Origin: JANQRV01 sp964533785 | Lineage (GTDB): Bacteria > Bacteroidota > Bacteroidia > Chitinophagales > Saprospiraceae | Length of the DNA: 13,710 nt | Assembly: GCA_964533785.1 (NCBI GenBank) | Contig: CAZHNG010000180.1 | Location: 1-13,710, forward strand | Reading direction: 5' to 3' | Shown here: piece by piece, positions 8,296 through 13,710 of the stretch | Position numbering within the stretch: the stretch's first letter is position 1 | Layout of the letters: each line of letters starts with the position of its first letter | Made by a program: the position numbers and the translations under genes | Notes under the pieces: model-generated | Told to the model about the DNA's origin: nothing | What the model saw: only the letters and a program-made list of their open reading frames with translations | Databases searched by the model: none

Positions 8296-8591
8296 TTTAC
8301 TTCTGTTTTGTTTACAAAAGCAAAATTGAAGTTAAATACTACAATTAGCTTGACCTTATATGCCAATGTTATGACACTTCATGCCAAATGGATTCCTTCT
8401 AGTAGATCGGAATTCATTCCGATTTATCATGAGCCAGAGGATTCATGAAAAAGAGCGGTTGTTGTTGAATTAAGGAAATTAGAATAACAAGCCGAAGGCA
8501 GTCAAGAATTCCAATTAAACGAATGGCCACCAAATTTTTTTTGATGGCCGTCTGATAGTAAATAGAAAAGGTGAAACCTCTTTCTTCAGAT
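8296..8591. other. Intergenic region with no identifiable gene
   Basis: About 300 AT-rich bases upstream of the cytochrome gene and downstream of the patatin gene remnant. It should contain the promoter of the cytochrome operon, but I found no strong TTG/TAnnTTTG pair. A TTTTG-TTTA-CAAAA dyad (about 8306-8319) lies 11 bases before the cytochrome start. The palindrome at 8406-8423 is inside this stretch. Confidence 0.5.
8406..8423. repeat. CGGAAT-NN-ATTCCG palindrome
   Basis: ATCGGAAT and ATTCCGAT face each other around a 2-base centre. The core CGGAAT-TC-ATTCCG (8408-8421) matches the palindromes nested in the 3887-3947 hairpin, and the following TTTA resembles the flank of that element. This points to a dispersed REP-like family. 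Confidence 0.7.
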
Positions 8592-8729
8592 CTAATTGAT
8601 TCCTTCCCCTTTCTCCAACTTCTCAATAGCGTCCTTCAATGAATTTTTATTCAATTGGTCAGGTGCACGTTCATAAGCAATTTTGGCATGTTCTAGACAA
8701 CTATAAGTAACCCCCCCGGCATCCAGTTT
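8592..8729 (-). pseudogene. 45-codon protein-like extension after the patatin stop
   Basis: Directly after the patatin gene TAA (8732-8730) the same frame stays open for 45 sense codons to a TAG at 8594-8592. The translation contains YSCLEHAKIAYERAP and LKDAIEKLEKGEG, helix-like and of normal amino acid composition, unlike random intergenic frames. It has no start codon of its own in this frame. It also contains a run of seven G on the coding strand (C at 8711-8717 on the plus strand), a likely slippage site. It could be the lost C-terminus of the lipase, the tail of another gene left by a deletion, or an accident. I do not recognise the family. Confidence 0.4.
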
Positions 8730-9614
8730 TTACCCTTGAAAATTCGAAAGCATTTTCTGAGCAGCTTGCCTTCCCAATTCAACAAGCTCCGGCGCTTTAT
8801 AAAAATCAAAGGCAGCACAGGCATCCTTAGAGATTTCAATTAACAGATCCGGCTCATATTTTTCAAGCAACAAATCCGTTGACCTTTCTATCATAAAAAG
8901 TAAGGTGTTATTGATGAGGTCAAAAAAACCAAATTGCTCTTCGCTTTGTCTCAAGGGATTGATCGATTGCAAATGCTCATAGAACTCATTTAATTTTTTT
9001 TGGTAAACCGTTTTTTGTTTTGCTTGAACAGCATCTTCTTCAGGCTTATTTCCTTCTGGCATCGGAATATTTGCAATGACATCCACTGCGATTATAAGCT
9101 CTTCATTTTTCTTTTCTAAATGATTGATAGGAAGATTATTAACAATCCCTCCATCTACCAAAACCTTTTCTTTATGTTTCACAGGAGTAAATACGGTCGG
9201 AATGGCTATGGAAGCTCTTATCGCATTGTATATACTTCCAGACTCAAAGACAATTTCTTTGCCATTCTTGATATCCGTTGCTATGGCTTTAAACGGAATG
9301 GGTAAATCTTCGATATTTTTATCTGGAATAAACTCCTTTAAAGTTTTCAAAATCCGGTCCCCTTTAATCAGGCCATTTCGTTTAAAAGAAAAGTCTATTA
9401 AAGTGAACGTCTTATACTTATCAAGACTATAAAGCCACTCCTTATACTCCTGTAATTTGCCCATGCAATAAACGCCTCCGATCAAGGCTCCCATAGAAGT
9501 TCCAGCAATGGAGACAATCTCGTATCCATTTTCTTCCAACACTTCGATCACTCCGATATGTGCAATTCCTCTTGCTCCTCCGCCAGATAATGCTAATGCT
9601 ACTTTGTTTTTCAT
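8730..9614 (-). CDS. Patatin-like phospholipase
   Basis: The 294-residue product has all features of the bacterial patatin family. The oxyanion-hole loop GGGARG is at residues 11-16, the nucleophile S40 is in GTSMG, and the dyad aspartate D154 is in VDGG. The N-terminus (KVALALSGGG) starts at the first beta-strand with no signal peptide, so the enzyme should be cytosolic or act at the inner face of the membrane as a serine acyl hydrolase on phospholipids or other lipid esters. The C-terminal 100 residues are charged and helical and are less conserved in the family. The gene is divergent from the DUF6090-like gene (148-base gap), so shared regulation is possible. The stop is unusual in that protein-like sequence continues in frame for 45 codons (8729-8592). 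Confidence 0.92.
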   Translation of the reverse strand: MKNKVALALSGGGARGIAHIGVIEVLEENGYEIVSIAGTSMGALIGGVYCMGKLQEYKEWLYSLDKYKTFTLIDFSFKRNGLIKGDRILKTLKEFIPDKNIEDLPIPFKAIATDIKNGKEIVFESGSIYNAIRASIAIPTVFTPVKHKEKVLVDGGIVNNLPINHLEKKNEELIIAVDVIANIPMPEGNKPEEDAVQAKQKTVYQKKLNEFYEHLQSINPLRQSEEQFGFFDLINNTLLFMIERSTDLLLEKYEPDLLIEISKDACAAFDFYKAPELVELGRQAAQKMLSNFQG

Positions 9615-9687
9615 ACTAATTATTTAAGCGGTTAATTTAGAGAATAAGCCTATCTTATACAAAGTGAATTCTTTTGAAAGAGCCTAA

Positions 9688-9716
9688 TTGACAAAAAGTT
9701 GTTATCTTTCTTAAAA
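9688..9716 (+). promoter_or_regulatory. Candidate promoter for the DUF6090-like gene
   Basis: TATCTTTC at 9703-9710 matches the Bacteroidota -7 consensus TAnnTTTG at all but its last position, and a TTGACA sits at 9688-9693. The spacing (12 bases from TTG to TA) is shorter than usual for that consensus. Alternatively, TTGACA with TTAAAA at 9711-9716 gives a 17-base spacer as in ordinary sigma-70 promoters. It is only a candidate. Confidence 0.25.
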
Positions 9717-9748
9717 GATTCATATAACTAATTCTAATCTGCGATCTT

Positions 9749-9755
9749 AAAGGAG
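9749..9755 (+). promoter_or_regulatory. Ribosome binding site AAAGGAG
   Basis: AAAGGAG ends 7 bases before the ATG at 9763. It is the clearest Shine-Dalgarno sequence in the window and fixes the start of the DUF6090-like gene. Confidence 0.6.
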
Positions 9756-9762
9756 CTGAAGG

Positions 9763-10173
9763 ATGAGACTTTTCAAGTTAAAAAGTAATGTAAACTGGAA
9801 ATACATTGTCGGAGAGATCCTACTGATCTTTGTGGGAATAAATCTCGCAATCTGGTTTAATAACTGGAATACTTCAAAACAACTAAAACAGGATCAAGTC
9901 GTAGCAGTAACAAAGATCAAAGGAGAGCTAAAAAACAACAACGAAGAATTGACCAAAGCTCAAAAAATCAATCGGGGAATTATCGAAGCTTACCTACTGT
10001 TTCAAGAACTTGACCAAGACGCTACTTCAGCACTTATCGCTACTCCTGACCAATTATCGGAAATTAAGAAAAAGCATCCTCAATTTTACCAAGTGATCGA
10101 CTCTATTGAAGCAGGAGATGGCAAATACCTCTACCAAGGGAATACTGAAATCGTATTGGAAATTCCAATATAA
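9763..10173 (+). CDS. DUF6090-like membrane protein, truncated by in-frame stop
   Basis: The first 136 codons encode a short basic N-terminus, one membrane helix at about residues 15-33 (YIVGEILLIFVGINLAIWF) followed by NNWN, then a charged, helical periplasmic or cytoplasmic region. The GEI-hydrophobic-NNWN signature is that of the DUF6090 type proteins, which are frequent and often multi-copy in Bacteroidota and have no known function. A good ribosome binding site precedes the ATG. The frame stops at TAA 10171-10173, but related sequence continues in the same frame to a TAG at 10423-10425. The gene therefore appears to be a 220-codon gene cut at codon 137. A truncated product keeping the membrane helix could still be made. 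Confidence 0.7.
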   Translation: MRLFKLKSNVNWKYIVGEILLIFVGINLAIWFNNWNTSKQLKQDQVVAVTKIKGELKNNNEELTKAQKINRGIIEAYLLFQELDQDATSALIATPDQLSEIKKKHPQFYQVIDSIEAGDGKYLYQGNTEIVLEIPI

Positions 10174-10425
10174 AGCCAGGTTGCCTGGGAAACAACTAAA
10201 ACAATTGGCCTAAGCAATGAATTCAAATTCGAATGTTTATATCAACTTGAAAGCACTTATAATCTCCAAGAAAAAGTCCAAAAGGAGGTAGACAAGGCTG
10301 CTGATGCCTTACAAAAAAGAAATATTACTGAATTGATGAATATTTTGGATTTTCTTGACCAGTTCAATGTTCAATTATTACTGGACTATCAAGATCTTAT
10401 TGATAAAATAGACCGTTGTAGCTAG
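10174..10425 (+). pseudogene. Downstream remainder of the DUF6090-like gene after the premature stop
   Basis: In the same frame as 9763-10173, 83 sense codons follow the internal TAA and end at TAG 10423-10425. They begin SQVAWETTK and contain FECLYQLESTYNLQEK and NILDFLDQFNVQLL. The A-W-E-T-x-K segment and the amphipathic helices after it are what I expect of the C-terminal half of DUF6090-type proteins. No indel is needed to join the halves, so a single base substitution (for example from AAA, CAA, GAA or TTA) explains the break. There is no good start site for separate translation. Confidence 0.65.
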
Positions 10426-10474
10426 TGAGGAAAAAACCAATAAAATGAAGAACAAAGGAAAATTAGTAAAATTC

Positions 10475-10493
10475 AAGAAAACGTAATTTTCTT
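10475..10493 (+). terminator. Weak AT-rich hairpin after the DUF6090-like gene
   Basis: AAGAAAA and TTTTCTT pair perfectly around the loop CGTAA between the convergent ends of the DUF6090-like gene and the DUF6745 gene. The stem has only two G-C pairs, and no long T-run follows, so termination is possible but uncertain. A 13-codon ORF starting at 10445 ends inside it; I give it little weight. Confidence 0.3.
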
Positions 10494-10523
10494 AACATTT
10501 CAAATTTTTGAGGGTACAAAATA

Positions 10524-11717
10524 CTAAGTCTCCAATTGAGGCCGATATTCATTTGCATTCATCTGAAAGGTCCAGGCAAGAGCCCCATGAGCGCTACGAA
10601 GCCAAGGTGGTACTCCTAACTGGTAGGCCCGTCCGGTACTAGAACAATGGACACGCACGAAATAAATATAATCCTCAACGGTTGGTTCTTTCCTTTTAGT
10701 TCGAACCAATTGAACAGGATAACCATAAGGATCAACATATTCATCAAGCACTTCGAAACCACCGAGTACACTGGCGAACCGTTCAATACCGATTATCTCC
10801 AGAGTTGCCCGACGAGATTCCAAGTTCAGGTTAGACAAAGCTCTCATCCCCTTTTGGATTAGCTTATCCGGAGCAGTAAGCGCTTCCGTGGGTATCCGCA
10901 CACCATTCCAATAAGATAGATCATAACCGTCTGCAAACCGCAATACAGGCCCTTTGGAATTATGCAGCGGCTCTACCGTCTCGAAAGCCATTTCCTGAGG
11001 GCCCCAACAGACCAGACATATTCCATCCAATGGCGTAATCCCGTATACTCCTGAGCTAAACAATTGAAAAATTAAATCCGAACATGGTAAAGGTTTGTCT
11101 GGCCGGTAGTACCGCAGAATCTTGTCAATAAAAACCCAGGAAATGACGGGGCGATATCGGTTAATAGTACGGGCTCTGCTCCAGATAAAGTCACGGAGTG
11201 ATTGACGCTCCACCAAATTGAAAAACGTCAATAATGTTTTGAAATTGGGAAAAGCCGACCGATCGAGAGCCCTGACGAAAGGCGCTTTCAATTCCCGGAT
11301 AACAGGACGGTAGATATTATTTTCCTCCGGTGCTAACTCTCCAATTATTCGCTCTTCTAGCTTATCAATAAATGAACGATAGCATTGAAAATGATTGATT
11401 CCAGTGTAGCTATTGTTGCAATTATCCAGACCAAGTTGGAATATTTTCTCCCGGATACGGTCTTTTATTACACAAGGATTTCGATACGGTTTACCTTGAT
11501 AATGATTGGTCGGACGACGAGTAAAATAAGGAGCAATATACCCAGTGGCATACCACAGGCTAAGTGGGCTTTCCAGAAATAAGAATTCAAGAACCGGTAT
11601 TCCCAGTTCTTGGTAAAGCTTCTCTATTAATGATTGAGTGAGCTGTTGATCTCTTGCATTAAATAAACTTTGCCAAAAGGAAAAAGGTTGGTTAATCAAA
11701 TTTTTATTTAGTTCCAT
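10524..11717 (-). CDS. DUF6745 domain protein
   Basis: The 397-residue product has no signal peptide or membrane helix and should be cytosolic. The C-terminal 200 residues carry what I recognise as DUF6745 features: LHNSKGPVLRFADGYDLSYW with NGVRIP (residues 251-276), an RRATLEIIGIERF block (302-314), the stretch FVRVHCSSTGRAYQLGVPP (353-371) and a closing SAHGALAWTFQM-N-EYRP (376-393). The N-terminal half is helical and rich in aromatic and basic residues. The function of the family is unknown; no catalytic motif is evident. The start at 11717 lies 12 bases after the stop of the 110-residue gene, so the two are translated from one message. In other genomes I recall DUF6745 proteins beside small proteins of that same type, which would make this a conserved pair; that memory needs a neighbourhood search to confirm. 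Confidence 0.75.
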   Translation of the reverse strand: MELNKNLINQPFSFWQSLFNARDQQLTQSLIEKLYQELGIPVLEFLFLESPLSLWYATGYIAPYFTRRPTNHYQGKPYRNPCVIKDRIREKIFQLGLDNCNNSYTGINHFQCYRSFIDKLEERIIGELAPEENNIYRPVIRELKAPFVRALDRSAFPNFKTLLTFFNLVERQSLRDFIWSRARTINRYRPVISWVFIDKILRYYRPDKPLPCSDLIFQLFSSGVYGITPLDGICLVCWGPQEMAFETVEPLHNSKGPVLRFADGYDLSYWNGVRIPTEALTAPDKLIQKGMRALSNLNLESRRATLEIIGIERFASVLGGFEVLDEYVDPYGYPVQLVRTKRKEPTVEDYIYFVRVHCSSTGRAYQLGVPPWLRSAHGALAWTFQMNANEYRPQLET

Positions 11718-11729
11718 CTCAGCAGTGCT

Positions 11730-12062
11730 TTAATCCCATACCTCCTCGACCCAATCCTCGAAAGGGTTGTATTCTCTTTGACGGATTACCTGATATGTAC
11801 CTTTCGGCAAGGGAATGGGGGCATGTTCATCTGTATCGGCTTTCGAGTTCACTTTGAGGTGTTTCAACGTGGCTGTCCCATGAACTGAAACGTACATATC
11901 TTCACCCTTTTTCAATACTCTACCTTCACCCACTACGTAATGACCGTGATTGGAAGACTCCCCAATGACCAATAGACCATTTTCAACTGAGGACAGATCT
12001 TTTGGCAATTGAGCTATTTCAGTAAGCAAAATATCACCTTGTCTGAATTGTCTTGGTAACAT
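11730..12062 (-). CDS. Small His-rich beta-type protein paired with DUF6745
   Basis: The 110-residue product has no signal or membrane segment. It begins RQFRQGDILL and contains GESSNHGHYV (E35, H39, H41), H68 and a closing block EHAPIPLPKGTYQVIRQREY (79-98) followed by an acidic tail. The alternating hydrophobic pattern suggests a small beta-barrel. The H-x-H plus glutamate arrangement resembles a metal site of the cupin kind, but this is inference. I recognise the pattern (QGD near the start, HAPI-LP-GTY, RQREY near the end) from unnamed bacterial and phage proteins without known function. AAAAAGG lies directly before the ATG. The gene sits 43 bases after the oxidoreductase gene and 12 bases before the DUF6745 gene, so it is probably part of that transcription unit and tightly coupled to DUF6745. 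Confidence 0.75.
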   Translation of the reverse strand: MLPRQFRQGDILLTEIAQLPKDLSSVENGLLVIGESSNHGHYVVGEGRVLKKGEDMYVSVHGTATLKHLKVNSKADTDEHAPIPLPKGTYQVIRQREYNPFEDWVEEVWD

Positions 12063-12105
12063 ACCTTTTTCATTTTATTCAATGTAATTTGCACAATGGT
12101 AATGA

Positions 12106-13584
12106 TCACACCCGATAAAACTCCTCCCATCCTTTCCTGGGTGGCGTTCCAATTAACAAATCATTCGCCAAGGCATTATTAGTGATCCTCTTCTTTTTCC
12201 GATCGAATTTCAATTTGGTGTTAAGTCTTTGCGCGATCGTACCCAAAACAAAAACCTCACAAAGGGGTACGCCTACTTCAAATGGCGAACGGCTTTTTTC
12301 TTTTCCTTGACAAGCTAATGCAAAGTTTTCGAAGTGATTCGATGGACTTTCTGGTACTTCTGGTAGTGATTTTTCCATATCCATTGCCGCTTCCTCTGGA
12401 ATGATGGAAAGCGTAGCACTGTGGGTACCTCCTTTGAAAGTCAAGTCTTTACCGTAGATGATTTTGCCGGGATTCAATTTACGCCTTTGGATCTTACCAT
12501 CGCTGGCTGCGGGTATATCGTCAGCCAATTCCGAGGTGCCATAACCTTTTGGGAGTTCTGGTAAATTGTCCATACCATCGTACCAAGTAATGGTAAGAGG
12601 AGGCATTTTTTTGCGCCTAGGGAATTTAAACTCAATTGTGGAAGCTTGTGGAAAAAACAAAGGGTTGTGCCCTTCAATATGGGTAGGATTGATTTCCGTT
12701 GGCAAACCCAGATCTAAAAATTCATGCATAGTATCCATGATGTGGGCTCCCCAATCTCCTAATGCTCCCATTCCGAAATCATACCAGCACCGCCATTGAC
12801 CGTTGATATAATCTTCATGATATTCATGGTATTGTGCGGTCCCCAACCATGTATCCCAATCCAATGTTTTAGGAACCGATTGCCCTTTCGGAAACGTTTT
12901 CATATTCGTATCCCAACCGTGCCAACGGCGGCGACCATTCATGTGCGCCGTTATTTTCCGGACGCCCTTGATAATACCAGCGTCTACCCAGGCCTTAAAC
13001 TGAAAATAATTTGCACCGGAATGCCCTTGATTGCCCAATTGGGTAACCACCTTATTTTTTTGAGCAGATTGTAGCAGCAATTCACATTCCTGGAAAGTCC
13101 TACCCAATGGTTTTTCAACGTAAACGTGCTTACCCAATGACATGGCCATCATAGTGATGGGAAAGTGAGCAAAATCCGGTGTGCCCACACATACGGCATC
13201 TATTTCATTGGCCATTTTATCAAGCATCTTTCTAAAATCCTGAAATTGAGGGATATTTGGGTATTGTTTCAAATTTTCTAAGGTATGTTCTGCACCCATG
13301 TCGGTATCACACATGGCCACATTATTGACCAAGCCGGTCTTCATGAATTCCCGTAAAATTTGCCCTCCTCTGTTTCCAATTCCACAGAAACCTATATTGA
13401 TTTTATCACTGGGGGCTACAATAGCCGGTTGAAGGATATTCCCCTCTTTATCTCTGATCGCCTTTTTTGAAAAGATGACACTACTGGGTAGCAAAGTGAG
13501 TCCACCCACCGCCACCGTACTTTTCTTAATAAATTTCCGTCTTGTTGTATGCTTTTTTGAATTGGTGGGATTAAATTTCTTCAT
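12106..13584 (-). CDS. Tat-signal Gfo/Idh/MocA family oxidoreductase
   Basis: The 492-residue product starts with a twin-arginine signal (TRRKFIKKS at residues 14-22, then VAVGGLTLLPSS), so it is likely exported with its cofactor bound. The Rossmann fold begins at about residue 61 with GIGNRG (68-73) as the dinucleotide-binding loop. EKP at 157-159 supplies the family's catalytic or cofactor-binding lysine, and GDWGAH (276-281) provides the expected aspartate and histidine of the active site in the C-terminal alpha/beta domain. Members oxidise or reduce sugars, cyclitols or their derivatives using tightly bound NAD(P). The longer length and Tat signal are typical of Bacteroidota and Planctomycetota versions. 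The start at 13584 is supported by the complete Tat motif. The TIM-barrel isomerase at 2869 is a plausible functional companion but is far away. Three AGTCTA-type boxes lie 32-68 bases upstream. Confidence 0.92.
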   Translation of the reverse strand: MKKFNPTNSKKHTTRRKFIKKSTVAVGGLTLLPSSVIFSKKAIRDKEGNILQPAIVAPSDKINIGFCGIGNRGGQILREFMKTGLVNNVAMCDTDMGAEHTLENLKQYPNIPQFQDFRKMLDKMANEIDAVCVGTPDFAHFPITMMAMSLGKHVYVEKPLGRTFQECELLLQSAQKNKVVTQLGNQGHSGANYFQFKAWVDAGIIKGVRKITAHMNGRRRWHGWDTNMKTFPKGQSVPKTLDWDTWLGTAQYHEYHEDYINGQWRCWYDFGMGALGDWGAHIMDTMHEFLDLGLPTEINPTHIEGHNPLFFPQASTIEFKFPRRKKMPPLTITWYDGMDNLPELPKGYGTSELADDIPAASDGKIQRRKLNPGKIIYGKDLTFKGGTHSATLSIIPEEAAMDMEKSLPEVPESPSNHFENFALACQGKEKSRSPFEVGVPLCEVFVLGTIAQRLNTKLKFDRKKKRITNNALANDLLIGTPPRKGWEEFYRV

Positions 13585-13616
13585 AATGCTTAATTTATTT
13601 TAAACCTTTATTATTG

Positions 13617-13652
13617 ACTAGACTTTTGACGCTAGACTCTTGAAGTTAGACT
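13617..13652 (-). repeat. Three AGTCTA boxes at exact 14-nt spacing
   Basis: On the plus strand ACTAGACT (13617), GCTAGACT (13631) and GTTAGACT (13645) start exactly 14 bases apart, with similar TTTTGAC/CTTGAA linkers. Read on the gene strand these are AGTCTA[A/G]Y boxes in the leader or promoter region of the oxidoreductase gene. The middle box with its linker, TTTTGACGCTAGACT, recurs at 2444-2458 before another minus-strand gene. It may be a regulator site array or a short slippage repeat. Confidence 0.55.
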
Positions 13653-13710
13653 AAAAATTCTAACTAATTGACAATCAGCGGAAATTTTATTTATTCTGAA
13701 AAATTGATAT

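Noticed and set aside
8414..8626. 70-codon minus-strand ORF as a gene
   Set aside because: It has no ribosome binding site, overlaps the in-frame extension of the patatin gene in another frame, crosses the palindrome and matches no family I recognise.
9124..9432. Plus-strand ORF of 102 codons
   Set aside because: It lies antisense inside the patatin gene, whose catalytic motifs are intact. It is a shadow of that gene.
8592..10425. TAA reassignment or programmed read-through
   Set aside because: Two neighbouring genes continue past TAA, but TAA also ends the isomerase, cytochrome and 110-residue genes normally. No recoding structure is evident, so separate mutations or debris are more likely.
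10445..10486. 13-codon ORF after the DUF6090-like gene
   Set aside because: It is short and lysine-rich, as expected by chance in A-rich DNA, and lacks a ribosome binding site.

Overview
The window looks like a chromosomal segment of a Bacteroidota bacterium, most likely a Saprospiraceae/Cytophagia-type marine or sludge heterotroph. This is an inference from three things: gene content (Tat-exported TIM-barrel isomerase and Gfo/Idh/MocA proteins, a TolB-propeller amidohydrolase, an Asp-box propeller protein, a DUF6090-like protein), weak or absent Shine-Dalgarno sequences at most starts, and AT-rich intergenic DNA with short tandem repeats and palindromes. No rRNA, tRNA, CRISPR array, transposase or phage gene was seen.

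Layout from left to right. Positions 1-2423 (minus) hold the first 807 codons of a large exported TolB/PD40-propeller plus amidohydrolase protein whose 3' end lies outside the window. A 445-base intergenic stretch with a three-copy 19-nt tandem repeat separates it from a divergent Tat-signal sugar phosphate isomerase/epimerase-like gene (2869-3837, plus). A convergent gap of about 300 bases carries a large nested hairpin. Then come three minus-strand genes: a secreted Asp-box (Vps10/sortilin-like) propeller protein of about 1057 residues (4132-7305), a DUF1772 membrane protein (7433-7933) and a small membrane-anchored c-type cytochrome (7936-8295). The last two are 2 bases apart and clearly co-transcribed.

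The middle (8296-10523) looks eroded or accessory. A cytosolic patatin-like lipase (8730-9614, minus) ends at a TAA that is followed in frame by 45 more protein-like codons. The divergently transcribed DUF6090-like membrane protein gene (9763-10425, plus) is cut by an in-frame TAA at 10171-10173, after which recognisable protein-like sequence continues for 83 codons.

The right part (10524-13584, minus) reads as one transcription unit: a Tat-exported Gfo/Idh/MocA oxidoreductase, then a 110-residue His-rich small protein, then a DUF6745 protein only 12 bases further on. The small protein and the DUF6745 protein form the best candidate for an undescribed two-gene module. The two Tat-exported sugar-type enzymes, the amidohydrolase and the Asp-box protein suggest a periplasmic/secreted catabolic lifestyle, but no single pathway links all genes here. 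Two short repeat families recur within the window: CGGAAT-NN-ATTCCG palindromes at 3896, 3925 and 8408, and TTTTGACGCTAGACT elements ahead of the genes starting at 2423 and 13584.
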